From Tragulus kanchil (taxonomy: Eukaryota; Chordata; Mammalia; Artiodactyla; Tragulidae), in contig JAIOJX010000006.1 in the NCBI GenBank assembly GCA_022376925.1, positions 57,376,658-57,440,657 on the forward strand: a stretch of DNA of 64,000 bases, given 5' to 3'. The translations under genes and the position numbers were made by a program. This document shows positions 12,799 through 25,850 of this stretch, piece by piece. The stretch's first letter is position 1. Every line of letters starts with the position of its first letter. The notes under the pieces were generated by a model. It was not told the DNA's origin, made no database searches, and saw only the letters and a list, made by a program, of their open reading frames with translations.

Positions 12799-15551
12799 AA
12801 TGGTTTTTTCGGCTGTGTCACTTCTGGGTCCACATTAAAAATTAGGAAGGAGTACCCGTAAATGAATTCCCTTAGGGATGAGGAGATGGACGTGAATATA
12901 ACTAACAATGTTTTCCATTGGAGGCAAAGCCTCTTCTACACAGACAGTTTTTCCGTCTTCATTCCTGAAGAGTTTCCTTCAGGTTTCTGGCACAGACTCC
13001 TTATTGCTTTCACCTGGGTGGAGTGGAGTTTTAATTGGCCCAACGAGGCCAATGCCAATGCAGCACATTCCATGTTAAAACCATTTTCTCTTCAATTTTG
13101 AACTGGCAAATTGAAGAATGTGTCCTTTACTGGTTGTTTCCCCTGCATACGGAAGCTCTAGAAACGTGTTTTCGCCTGTCTTATTGCTAGGTCCACATCA
13201 CAAATCATTAAGGTGTCCCCAGAAGGGAATACCCTCTCGGATGAAGAAATGGACTTAACAAAACTAACAATATTTTCCTTTTGAGGCAAAGACTCTTCTC
13301 CACAGACAGTTGTTCCGTCTTTATGGCTGTTCAGTTTCCTTCAGGTTTCTGGCACAGACTCCTTATCGCTTTCACCTGGGTGGAGTGGAGTTTTAATTGG
13401 CCAAATGAGGTCAATGGTAATGCAGCACATTCCATGGAAAAACTATTTTCCTCTGGTTTTTCACCAGCAAATGGAAGAATGTGTCCTCCACTGGTCATTT
13501 TCACTCCATACGGAATTACTAGGATGGTGCTTCCCGCTGCGTCATTTCTATGTCCACATTACAAATCAGGAAGGAGTACCCGAAAGAGAATTCCCTTAGG
13601 GAATAGGAGATGGATGTGAATATAATTAACAATGTTTTCCTTTTGAGTCAAAGCCTCTGATCCACAGACGGTTGTTCCAACTTCATGGCTCAACTGTTTC
13701 CTTGAGGGTTCTGGCACCAACTCATTTTCACTTTCACTGGGGTGGAGTGGAGTTTAATTGGCTCCCTGAGGTCTATGCCAATGCAGCACAATCCACGGAA
13801 AAGCTATTTTCCCCTCAGTTTTGAACTAGCAAATGGAAGAATGTGTACTCCACTGGTTGTTTTCACTCCATACAAAATTACTAGAATGATGCTTTTGGCT
13901 GTGTCACTTGTAGGTCCACATTATAAATCAGGAATGAGTACCCAGAAGTGAATTCCCTTTAGGATGAGGATATGTATGTAAATATAACTAACAAAGTTTT
14001 CCTTTCAAGGTAAAACCTCTATTCCACAGAAGGTTGTTCTGTCTTCATGGCTAAGCAGTTTCCTTGTGGGTTCTGGCAGAAACTCATTATTGCTTGCACC
14101 TGGGTGGGGTGGAGACAACTGGTTCAACACGTCCAATGCCAATGCAGCACTTTCCACAAAAAAACGATTTTCCCTTTGGCTTTGAACCAGCAAATGGGGA
14201 ATGTGTCCTCCACTGGTGGTTTTCACTCCATATGACAGGACTAGAAAGGTGCTTTTGGCTTTGTCATTTCTAGGTCCACATTACAAAGTAGTAATCTATA
14301 CTTGGAAGTGAATTCCCTTGGGGGGAGTAGATACAGGTAACTGGATCTAAAAGTGTTTTCCTTGTGAGGCAAAGCCTCTTCTCCACAGACTTTTTTTCTG
14401 TCTTCATTGCTGAAAGGTTTCCTTGAGGGTTCTGGCACCAACTCATTATCACTTTCAACTGGAATTGGAATTTTTATTGGCTCAACGAGGCCAATGCCAT
14501 TGCTTCACATTTCACAGATAAACCAATTTCCCGTCCCTTTTGAACCAGCAAATAGAAGAATGTGTCCTCCACTGGTCATTTTCACTACATACGGAAAGTT
14601 TGGAAAGGTGATTTTGGCTTTGTCATTTCTAGGTCCACATTACATAGGAGGAAGTTATCCCCAGAATTGAATTCCCTTAGGGATGAGGAGATGAACGTGA
14701 TTGTAATGAACAAAGTTTTCCTTTCGAGGCAAAAACTTCTCCACAGACGGTTTGTCCATCTTCATTGCTGAACTGTTTCCTTCAGGTTTCTGGCAAAGAG
14801 GCATTATTGCTTTCACCCTGCGTGGAGTGGAGTCTTAATTGGCTCAACGAGGCCAAAGCCAATGTAGCACATTCCACGGAAAAAGCATTTTCCCTTTGGT
14901 TTTGAACCAGCAGATGGAAGAATGTGTTCTCTACTGGTTGTTTTCTATCCATACGGAAGGTCTAGAAAGGTGCTTTCACCTGTTTTATTGCTAGGTGCAC
15001 ATCACACATCAGGAAAAAGTACCCAGAAGTGAATTTCTTTTAGGATGAGGAGTTGGAAGCTAATACAACCAACAGCATTTTCCTTTCGAGGCAAGGCTCT
15101 TCTCCACAGACAGTTGTTCCATCTTCATGGCAGAACAGTGTCCTTCAGGTTTCTGGCACAGTCTCATTATCACTCTCACCTGGGTGAATTGGAGACTTAA
15201 TAGGATAAACGAGGCCAATGCCAATACAGCACAGTCAATGGAAAAACCATTTTTCCTTCAGTTTTCAACCAGCAAATGGAAGAATATGTCCTCCACTGGT
15301 CGTTTTCACTCCATATGAAAGGAATAGGAAGGTGTTTTTACCTGTTTTATTGCTAGGTCCACATCACAAATCAGGAAGGAGTACCCGAAACTGAATTTCC
15401 TTAGGGAGGAGGAGAGGGGCGTGAATATAACTTAAACTGTTTTCCTTTATAGGTGAAGGCTCTTCTCCAAAGACAGTTTTTCCATCTTCATTGCTGAAGA
15501 GTTTCCTTGAGGTTTCTTGCACCAACTCATTATCAGGTTCACCTTGTTGGA

Positions 15552-16269
15552 GTGGAGTCTTAATTGACTCAACGAGGCCAATGCCAATGCAGCACTTTCC
15601 ACGGAAAAATGTTTTTCCTTTTGGTTCTGAACCGGCAAATGAAGATTGTACCCTCCACTCATCATTTTCCCTGCATATGAATCTAATAGAAATGTGATTT
15701 CCACTGTTTTATTCCTAGGTCCACATCACAAATTAGGAAGGTGTACCCAGAAGTGAATTTCCTTAGGGATGAGGAGATGGACATGAATATAACTAAGAAC
15801 GTTTTTCTTCCAAGGGAAAGCCTCCTATCCACAGACGGTTTTTCGGTCTTCATGGCTGAACAGTTTAATTGAGGGTTCTGGCACAAACTCATTATCGTTC
15901 ACCTGTTGCAGTGGAGTCTTAATTGACTCAACGAGGCCAATGCCAATGCAGCACTTTCCACGGAAAAATGTTTTTCCTTTTGGTTCTGAACCGGCAAATG
16001 AAGATTGTACCCTCCACTCATCATTTTCCCTGCATATGAATCTAATAGAAATGTGATTTCCACTGTTTTATTCCTAGGTCCACATCACAAATTAGGAAGG
16101 TGTACCCAGAAGTGAATTTCCTTAGGGATGAGGAGATGGACATGAATATAACTAAGAACGTTTTTCTTCCAAGGGAAAGCCTCCTATCCACAGACGGTTT
16201 TTCGGTCTTCATGGCTGAACAGTTTCCTTGAGGGTTCTGGCACAAACTCATTATTGCTTTCAATTGGTT
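15552..16269 (+). repeat. Adjacent monomer duplication, period 359
   Basis: 15552-15910 recurs at 15911-16269, sharing GGTTCTGAACCGGCAAATG and CGTTTTTCTTCCAAGGG. Differences are a few bases at the ends. Confidence 0.88.
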
Positions 16270-17392
16270 GGAATGACGTCTTAATTGGCTCAACGAGGCC
16301 AATGCCACTGCAACACATGCCAGGCAAAAAGATTTTCCTTTCGGTTTTGAATCAGCAAATGGAAGAATGCATCTTCCAGTGGTGGTTTTCACTCCATATG
16401 ACAGGACTAGAAAGGTTTCTTCGCCTATTTCATTGCTAGATCCACATCAAAAGTCAGATAGGAGTACCCGGAAGTGAATTACCTTAGAGATGAGGAGATG
16501 GACGTGAATATAACTAACAACATTGTCCTTTCAAGGCAAAAATTCTTCTCCACAGATGGTTGCTCCATCTTCATGGATGGAGAGTTTCCTTCAGGTTTCC
16601 GGCACAGACTCATTCTCGCTTTCATCTGTGTGCACTGGAGTCTTAATTGGCTCAATGGGGCCAATGCCAACGCAACACATTGCACGAAAATAACATTTTC
16701 CCTTCCATTTTGAACCAGCAAAATGAAAGAATGTGTCCTCTAATCATCGTTTCCACTCCTTACGGAATTTCTAGAAATGTGCTTATGCCTGTTTTATTGC
16801 TAGGTCCACATCAAAAATCAGGAAGGAATACAAGGAAGTGAATTCCCTTAGGGATGATGAGATGGACGTGAATATAACTAACAACGCTTTCCTTTCAAGG
16901 CATAGCCTCTTCTCCAGAGATGGTTTTTCCGTTTTCATTGCTGAAGAGTTTCCTTCAGGTTTCTGACACCAAATGACTATCACATTCACCTGGGCAGAGT
17001 GGTGTCTTAATTGGATCAACGAGGAAAATGCCAATGCAGCACTTTCCACGGATAAACCAATTTCCCTTTGGTTTTGAACAAGCAAAAGGAAGAATGATTC
17101 CTCCACTGTTCATTTTCACACCATTCAGAAGGTATAGAAAGGTGCTTTTGTCTTTGTCAATTCTAGGTCCACATTACAAATCAGGAAGGAGTACTCAGAA
17201 GTTAATTCACTTAGAGGTCAATAGATATCGGTAACTGGAGTTAAAAGCATTTTCCTTTTGAGGAAAAGCTTCTTCTCCACAGACAGTTTATCTGTCTTCA
17301 TTGCTGAACCATTTCCTTCAGGTTTCTGGCACAGACTCATTCTCGCTTTAATCTGGGTGGAGTGGAGTCTTAATTAGCTCAACTACGCCAAT

Positions 17393-18111
17393 GCCAGTGG
17401 AGCAAATACCACAAAAAAAGCATTTTCTGTTTTCTTTTGCAGCATATAATGGAATACCATGTCCTCCAATGGTCGTTTTCACTCCATATGTTTGGTCTAG
17501 AAAGGTGCTTTTGGTTTGTCACTTCTAGGTCCACATTACAACGTGGGAAGAAGTACCCGGAATGAATTCCCTTAGGGATATGAAGATGGACATGAATATA
17601 ACTAACAAAGTTTTCCTTTCAATGCAAAGCCTATTCTCCACAGACCATTTTTCCGTCTTCATTGCTGAATAGTTTACTTGAGGGTTCTGGCACCAACTCA
17701 TTATAGCTTTCACTTGCGTGGAGTCGAGTCTTAATTGGATCAACGAGGCCCATGCCAGTGGAGCAAATCCACAAAAAGCATTTTCTGTTTTCTTTTGCAG
17801 CATATAATGGAATACCATGTCCTCCAATGGTCGTTTTCACTCCATATGTTTGGTCTAGAAAGGTGCTTTTGGTTTGTCACTTCTAGGTCCACATTACAAC
17901 GTGGGAAGAAGTACCCGGAATGAATTCCCTTAGGGATATGAAGATGGACATGAATATAACTAACAAAGTTTTCCTTTCAATGCAAAGCCTATTCTCCACA
18001 GACCATTTTTCCGTCTTCATTGCTGAATAGTTTACTTGAGGGTTCTGGCACCAACTCATTATAGCTTTCACTTGCGTGGAGTCGAGTCTTAATTGGATCA
18101 ACGAGGCCCAT
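17393..18111 (+). repeat. Adjacent monomer duplication, period 358-361
   Basis: 17393-17753 recurs at 17754-18111. Both share GCCAGTGGAGCAAAT and TTTTCTTTTGCAGCATATAA, words not seen in other monomers. Confidence 0.9.
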
Positions 18112-18744
18112 GTCAATTCAGTACTTTCCACGGAAAAAACATTTTCCCTTCGGTTTTGAACCAGCAATTGGAAGAATGTGTCCCCCAGTGGTCCTTTTCA
18201 CTCCATATGAAAAGACTAGAAAGGTGCTTTCGCCTGTTTTATTGCTAAGTCCACATCAAAAATCAGGACGGAATACTCGGATGCGGATTCACTTAGGGAT
18301 GAGGAGATGGATGTAGATATACCTCAGAACATTTTTCCTTTCCAGGCAAAGCCTCTTCTCCACAGATGGCTGTTCTGTTCATGGCTGAACAGTTTCCTTG
18401 AGGGTCTTGTGACAAACTCATTATCGCTTTCACCTGGGTTGATTGGAGTCTTATTTGGCTCAACGAGGCCATTACCAATGCAGTAGTTACCATGCAAAAA
18501 CCATTTTCCCTCCAGTTTTGAACCATATTTTGGAAGAATCTGTCCTCCACTGGTTGTCTTCACTTCAACGAAAGTACTAGAATGGTGCTTTCGGCTGTGT
18601 CACTTCTATGTCCATATTACAAATCAGAGAGGTGTACTCCTAAGTGAATTCCTTAGGAATGAGGAGATAGATGTGAATATAACTGACAGTGTTTTCTTCC
18701 GCCTCTTATGAACAGGCAGTTATTCCACCTTCATGGCTGAACCA

Positions 18745-19462
18745 ATTCTTTGAGGGTTCTGGCACCAACGCATTATCGCTTTCACCTGGGTGGAGTGAAG
18801 TCTTAATTGGCTCAAGAGGCAAATGCCAATGTAGCTCTTTAAAGTGAAAAATAGTTTTCCTTTCAGTTTTGAACCAGCAAATGGAAAGCTCTGTCCTCCT
18901 CTGGTTGTTTCACTCCATACGAAAGGACTGGAAAGGTGTTTTCCTTTTCTATTTCTAGGTCCACATTGCAAAGTAGAAAGTTATACCTGGAAGTGAATTC
19001 CCTTAGGGGTTGAGTTGAACAGGTAATGGAGCTAAAAGCATTTTCCTTTGAGGCAAAGCCTCTTCTCCACAGACTGTTATTCCATCTTCATGGCTGAACA
19101 GTTTCCTTGAGGTTCTGGCACCAACTCATTATCGCTTACACCTGGGGGGAGTGGAGTCTTAATTGGCTCAATGAGACAAATGCCAATGTAGCTCTTTAAA
19201 GTGAAAAATAGTTTTCCTTTCAGTTTTGAACCAGCAAATGGAAAACTCTGTCCTCCTCTGGTTGTTCTCACTCCATACGAAAGGACTGGAAAGGTGTTTT
19301 CCCTTTTCTATTTCTAGGTCCACATTGCAAAGTAGAAAGTTATACCTGGAAGTTAATTCCCTTAGGGGTTAGTTGACACAGGTAAGTGGAGCTAAAAGCA
19401 TTTTCCCTTTGAGGCAAAGCCTCTTCTCCACAGACTGTTATTCCATCTTCATGGCTGAACAG
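18745..19462 (+). repeat. Adjacent monomer duplication, period 357-359
   Basis: 18745-19101 and 19102-19462 share GTAGCTCTTTAAAGTGAAAA and CTATTTCTAGGTCCACATTG. They differ by several one-base indels. Confidence 0.82.
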
Positions 19463-20469
19463 TTTCCTTGAGGGTGCTGGCACCAACTCATTATCTCTTT
19501 CACCTGAGGGGAGTGGAGTCTTAATTGGATCAACGGCGCCAATGGCAATGCAGCACATTTCAAGGAAAAACCATTTTCCCTTCAGTTTTGAACCAGCAAA
19601 TTGAAGAATGTGAACTCAACTGGTAGTTTTCACTCTATATGAAAGGGCTAGCAAGGTTTTTTTGACTGTTTTTTTTTTTGCTATGTCCACATCACAAGTT
19701 AAGAAGGTGTACCCAGAAGTGAATTACTTTAGGGGTACAGAGATAAAGCTAAATGAAGTTAAAAGCATCTTCATTTCAAAGCAAAGTTGCTTGGGCACAG
19801 AGGCTTTTCCATCTCCAGGTATGAACAGTTTCCTTCAGGTTTCTGGAGCAGACTCATTATCGCTTTCACATGGGTGAAGTGGAGTCTTAATTGGCTCAGC
19901 AAGGCCAAAGCCAATGCAGCACTTTCCACAGAATAACCATTTTCCCTTTGGTTTTGAACCAGCACATTGAAGAAAATGTCCTCCACTCGCAATTTTCACT
20001 GCATACAGACGGTCTGGTAGGGTTCAACTGGCTTTGTCTCTTCTAGGCCCACATTACAAGGTAGGAATATATAGCCAGAAGTGAATTCTCTTAGGTGTGA
20101 ATAGATACAGGTAACTGGAGCTGAAAGCATTTTGCTTTCGAGGCAAAGCCTCTTCTCTACAGATGGATGTTCTGTCTTCATTGCTGAACGGTTTCCTTGA
20201 GGGTTCTGGCACCAATTCCTTATCGCTTTCATGTCAGTGGAATGGAGTCTTAATTGGCTCAATGAGGTCAATGCCTATGCAGCACATTCCACGGAAAAAC
20301 CATTTGCCTTCGATTATGAACCAGCAAATTCAAGAATGTGTCCTCCACTGGTTGTTTTCATTCCATTTGAAAGGACTGGAAAGGTGCTTTTGCCTGTTTT
20401 ATTGCTAGATTCACATCACAAATCAGGAAGAGTTATGTGGAAGTGAATTCCCATAGGGGTGAGAAGACA

Positions 20470-21235
20470 GACGTGAATATAACTAACAACGTTTTCCTTT
20501 CAAGGCAAAGGCTCTTCTCCACTGAAGGTTATTCTGTCTTCATGGCTGAACAGTTTCCTTGAGGTTTCTGGCACCAAATCAGAATCGTTTTCACCTGGGT
20601 GGAATGGAGTCTTAATTGGCTCAACGAGGCCAATGATCTTGTAGTACTTGCCACTGAAAAATCATTTTCCTTTTGGATTTGAATCAGCAAATGGGAGAAT
20701 GTGTCCTCAAATGGTTGTTTTCACTTCATATGAAATTACTAGAATGGTACTTTTGCCTGTTTTATTGCTAGGTCCACATCACCAATCAGAATGGAGTACC
20801 CGGAAGTGAACTCCCTTAGGGATGAGGAGATGGACGTGAATATAACTAACAACGTTTTCCTTTCAAGGCAAAGGCTCTTCTCCACTGAAGGTTATTCTGT
20901 CTTCATGGCTGAACAGTTTCCTTGAGGTTTCTGGCACCAAATCAGAATCGTTTTCACCTGGGTGGAATGGAGTCTTAATTGGCTCAACGAGGCCAATGAT
21001 CTTGTAGTACTTGCCACTGAAAAATCATTTTCCTTTTGGATTTGAATCAGCAAATGGGAGAATGTGTCCTCAAATGGTTGTTTTCACTTCATATGAAATT
21101 ACTAGAATGGTACTTTTGCCTGTTTTATTGCTAGGTCCACATCACCAATCAGAATGGAGTACCCGGAAGTGAACTCCCTTAGGGATGAGGAGATGGACGT
21201 GAATATAACTAACAACGTTTTCCTTTCAAGGCAAA
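20470..21235 (+). repeat. Adjacent monomer duplication, period 363
   Basis: 20470-20832 recurs at 20833-21195, with identity extending to about 21235. Both carry the rare GGCACCAAATCAGAATCG and CAATGATCTTGTAGTACTTG. A single copy of the same monomer is at about 28765-29000. Confidence 0.93.
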
Positions 21236-22097
21236 GCATCTTCTCTACAGATGGCTGTTCCATCTTCATGGCTGAACTGTTTCCTTGAGGGTACTGTCAC
21301 CAACTCATTATCGCTTTCACTTTGGTGGGGTGGAGTCCTAATTGGTGCAATGAGGCAAAAGCCAATGCAGCACATTCCAAGGATAAACCATTTCACCTGT
21401 GGTTTTGAACCAGCAAATGGAAGAATGTGTCCTCCACTGGTGGTTTTCACTCCATACGGAGCATCCAGAAAGTTTTTTTCAGCTGTTTTATTGAAAGGTC
21501 CACTTCACAAGTCAGGAAGGAGTACCTGGAGGTGAATTCCGTTTAGGATGATGAGATGGACATGAATATAGCTAAAGTTTTCCTTTCAAGATAGTGCCTC
21601 TTCTCCACTCACGAATGTTCCATCTTCATGGCTGAACAGTTTCCTTCAGGTTTCTGGCACAGACTCATTATCACTTTCATTTGGGTAGAGTGGAATCTTA
21701 TTTAGCTTAACAAGGTCAATGTCAATGCAGCACATTCCACTGGAAAACCATTTTCCCTTAGGTTTTCAACCAGCAAATTGAAGAATGTGTCTTCCACTGG
21801 TCTTTTTCTCTCCATTTGAAAGAACTAGAATGGTGCTTTCGGCTGTGTCACTTCTAGGTCCACATGACAAAGTAGGAAGTTATACCCGGAAGTGAATTCC
21901 CTTACAAATGAGTAGATGGACTTGAGTATAACTAACAAAATTTTCCTTTCGAGGCAAAGCTTCTTCTTTACAGAGTGTTGTTCCATTTTTATGGCTGAAC
22001 AGTTTCCTTGAGGGTTCTGTCACCAGCTCATTATCGCTTTCACCTGGGTGGAGTGGAGTCTTAAATGGCTCAATGAGGCCCATGCCAATGCAACACA

Positions 22098-22795
22098 TTC
22101 CACAGAAAAACCATTTTCCCTTCGGCTTTGAATCAGCAAATGGGAGAATATGTCCTCAACTAATTCTTTCACTCCATAGGAAAGAACTAGAATGGTGCTT
22201 TACACTATGTCACTTCTAGGTCCAGAATACACATCCGGAAGTTGTACCCAGAAGTGAATTCCCTTAGGTATGAGGAGATGGAAGTGAATATAACTGACAG
22301 TGTTTGCCTTTCGAGGCAAAAACTCCTATCTACAGTCGGATTTTCCATCTTCATTGCTGAATGGTTTCCTTGAAGGTTAAGGCACAAACTCATTTTCGCT
22401 TTGACCTGGGTGAAGGGGAGTCTTAATTGGCTCAAAGAGGCCCAATGCCAATGCACACATTCCACAGAAAAACCATTTTCCCTTCGGCTTTGAATCAGCA
22501 AATGGGAGAATATGTCCTCAACTAATTCTTTCACTCCATAGGAAAGAACTAGAATGGTGCTTTACACTATGTCACTTCTAGGTCCAGAATACACATCCGG
22601 AAGTTGTACCCAGAAGTGAATTCCCTTAGGTATGAGGAGATGGAAGTGAATATAACTGACAGTGTTTGCCTTTCGAGGCAAAAACTCCTATCTACAGTCG
22701 GATTTTCCATCTTCATTGCTGAATGGTTTCCTTGAAGGTTAAGGCACAAACTCATTTTCGCTTTGACCTGGGTGAAGGGGAGTCTTAATTGGATC
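22098..22795 (+). repeat. Adjacent monomer duplication, period 361-362
   Basis: 22098-22458 recurs at 22459-22795. Shared rare variants include GGTCCAGAATACACATCCGG and CTACAGTCGGATTTTCC. Confidence 0.92.
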
Positions 22796-22959
22796 AAAGA
22801 GGCCAATGCCAATGCAGCACTTTACACAGAAAAATGATTTTACCTTTGGTTTTGAAGCAGTTAATGGAAAAATGTGTCCTCCACTCGTGGTTTTCACTCC
22901 ATACGGTATGTCTAGAAAGGTACTTTTGCCTGTTTTATTGCTAGGTCCACATCACAAAT

Positions 22960-24375
22960 CAGGAAGGAGTACCCAGAAGTTATTTCCCATAGGGGTGCTG
23001 AGATAGAGCTACATGGAGCTAAAAGCGACTTCATTTAAGAGCAAAGTTGTTTCGCCACAGAAGCTTTTTCCATCTTCATGCCAGAGCAGTTTCCTTCAGC
23101 TTTATGGCAGCAACACACTATCACTTACCCCTGGGTGGAGTGCAGTCTTAATTGCATCTATGAGGCCAATGCCAATGCAGCATTTTCCATGGAGAAATCA
23201 TTTTCCCTTCAGTTTTGAACCAGGAAATGGAAGAATGTGTCCTCCACTGGTCGTTTTTGCTCCATACTGAAGGTCTAGGAAGTTCCTTTCGCCTGTTTTA
23301 TTCCTAGGTCCACATCACAAATCAGGAAGGAGTACCCAGAAGTGATTTCCTTTAAGGATTAGGAGATGGATGTGAATATAACTAAAACCATTTTTTTATC
23401 GAGGCAAAGCCTCTACTCGAAAGACAGTATTTCCGTCTTCATGGCTGAACAGTTTCCTTGAGGTTTCTGGCACCAAAAAACTATCGCTTTCACCTGTGTG
23501 GAGTGGAGTCTTAATTGTATCCAGGAGTCGAATGCCAATGCAGCACTTTCCACTGAAAAACCATTTTCCCTATGGTTTTGAACCATCAAATTGAAGAATT
23601 TGTCCTCCACTGGTCGTTTTCACTCCAAACAGAAGGTCTAGATTGGTACTTTTGCCTGTTTTATTGCTAGGTCCACATCACAAATCAGGAAGGAGTACCC
23701 AGAAGTGAATTCCCTAAGGGGTGCTGAGATAGAGCTAAATGGAGCTAAAAGCGACTTCATTTAAGAGCAAAGTTGTTTCGCCACAGAAGCTTTTTCCATC
23801 TTCATGCCCGAACAGTTTCCTTCAGCTTTCTGGCACAACTCATTATCACTTTCACCTGGGTGGAGTGGAGTTTTAATTGGCTCAACGAGGCCAGTGGCTA
23901 TGCAGCACATTCCACGGAAAAACCATTTTCCCTTCTCTTTTGAACCAGCAAATGGAAGAATGTGTCCTCCACTCTTTGTTTTCACTCCATACGGAAGGAC
24001 TAGAAAGACGCTTTCGACTGTGTTACTTCTAGGCCCACATCACAAATCAGGAAGGAGTATCCAGAAGTGAATTTTCTTAGGGATGAGGTGATGCACGTGA
24101 ACATAACTAACAACATTTTCCTTTCGAGGCAAAGCCTCTTCTGCACAGACGGTTTTTCCGTCTTCATGGATGAACAGTTTCCTTGAGGTTTCTGGCACAG
24201 ACTCATTATTGTTTTCACCTGGGTGGAGTGGAGTCTTAATTGTATCCAGGAGTCGAATGCCAATGCAGCACTTTCCACTGAAAAACCATTTTCCCTATGG
24301 TTTTGAACCATCAAATTGAAGAATTTGTCCTCCACTGGTCGTTTTCACTCCAAACAGAAGGTCTAGATTGGAGCT
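22960..24375 (+). repeat. Interleaved two-monomer duplication, period ~724
   Basis: The B segment 22960-23100 recurs at 23684-23824, and 23510-23650 recurs at 24235-24375 (AATTGTATCCAGGAGTCG). The intervening segments match less well, so one copy seems to have been overwritten or recombined. Confidence 0.7.
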
Positions 24376-25006
24376 CTTGGCTTTCTCATTTCTAGGTCCA
24401 CATTGCGAAGTAGTAAGTTATACCCAGAAGTGAATTCCCTAAGGGGTAGGGAGATAGAGCTAAATGGAGCTAAAAGTGTCTTCATTTCAAACAAATTGGC
24501 TTGGCCACAGAGGCTTTTCCCCTCTTCATGGCTGAACAGTTTCCTTGATGTTTCTGGCACAGACTCATTATAGCTTTCTCCTGGGTGGAAGTGAGTCTTA
24601 ATTGGCTCACCACAGCCAATGCCACTGCAACACATTTCACGGAAAAGCAATTTTCCCTTTGTTTTTGAACCAGCAAATGGAAGAATGTGTCCTCCACTGG
24701 TGGTTTTCACTCCATACGAAAGGACCAGAAAGGTGTTTTTGGCTTTGTCATTTCTAGGTCCACATTACAAATCAGAAAGGAGTACCTGGATGTAAATTCC
24801 CTTTAGAATGAGGAGATGGACGTGAATACAACTAACAACATTTTCCTTTCGAGGCAAAGCCTCTTCTTCACAGACCATTGTTCTGTCTTCATGGCTGAAC
24901 AGTTTCCTTCGGTTTTCTGGCACAGAATCTTTATGCCTTTCACCTAGGTGGAGTGGAGTCTTAATTGGATCAGCGAGGCCAATGCTAATGCAGCACATTC
25001 AACTGG

Positions 25007-25725
25007 AAAATGTTTTTCCCATCTGTTTTGAAGCAACAAATGCAAAAATGTGTCCTCCACTGGTCGTTTTCACTCCATACGAAAAGACTAGAAAGGAGCT
25101 TTCAGCTGTGTGACTTCTAGGTCCACATCACAAATCAGGAAGGAGTACCCGGAATTTGATTCCCTTTAGAATGAGGAGATAAACTTGAATATAACTAACA
25201 ACTTTCCTTTGAGGCAAAGCCTCTTCTCCACAAGGTTGTTCCATGTTCATGACTGAACAGTTTCCTTGAGGTTCTGGCACCGACTCATTATTGCTTTCAC
25301 CTGGTGGAGTGGAGTCTTAATTGGCTCAACGAGGCCAAAGCCAATGCAGCACATTCTACAGAAAAATGTTTTTCCCATCTGTTTTGAAGCAACAAATGCA
25401 AAAATGTGTCCTCCACTGGTCGTTTTCACTCCATACGAAAAGACTAGAAAGGAGCTTTCAGCTGTGTGACTTCTAGGTCCACATCACAAATCAGGAAGGA
25501 GTACCCGGAATTTGATTCCCTTTAGAATGAGGAGATAAACTTGAATATAACTAACAACGTTTCCCTTTTGAGGCAAAGCCTCTTCTCCACATACGGTTGT
25601 TCCATGTTCATGACTGAACAGTTTCCTTGAGGATTCTGGCACCGACTCATTATTGCTTTCACCTGGTGGAGTGGAGTCTTAATTGGCTCAACGAGGCCAA
25701 AGCCAATGCAGCACATTCTACAGAA
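25007..25725 (+). repeat. Adjacent monomer duplication, period 356-363
   Basis: 25007-25362 recurs at 25363-25725. The first copy lacks several bases present in the second, for example in ACAACGTTTCCCTTTTGAGG and the CCACATACGGTTG box. Confidence 0.88.
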
Positions 25726-25850
25726 AAACAGTTTTCCCTCTGTTTTGTCCAGCAAATGGAAGAATGTCTTCCATTGGACGTTTTCACTCAATTCGTAAAG
25801 TCTGAAAGGTTACTTTCAGCTGTGTCAATTCTAGGTCCATATTGCAAAGC

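Larger units (their letters stand above)
8161..12810 (+). repeat. Satellite sub-block, subfamilies B and C mixed
   Basis: The post-EcoRI blocks near 8175, 8540, 9255, 9620 and 11440 are type B. Those near 8900, 9985, 10710, 11075, 12165 and 12520 are type C, and only a few are type A (10350, 11805). No non-satellite content is seen. Confidence 0.75.
12811..18960 (+). repeat. Satellite sub-block, subfamily A dominant
   Basis: Nearly all monomers are type A; the exceptions are C near 14325 and 17215. This block holds the clearest full-length monomer examples (12827-14272). Confidence 0.75.
18961..25850 (+). repeat. Satellite sub-block, A/B mixture; partner of 27991-35200
   Basis: Type B monomers near 19730, 22990, 23715 and 24440 alternate with type A, and two C monomers are near 19010 and 19370. 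Much of 20.1-25.1 kb reappears in the same order between 28.1 and 34.5 kb with matching rare variants, so the block belongs to a larger repeat unit. Confidence 0.75.

Noticed and set aside
12827..13189. Monomer built from three ~120-bp sub-repeats
   Set aside because: The recurring TTTTCC(C)TTC words hinted at this, but their spacing is uneven and the flanks do not align by eye.
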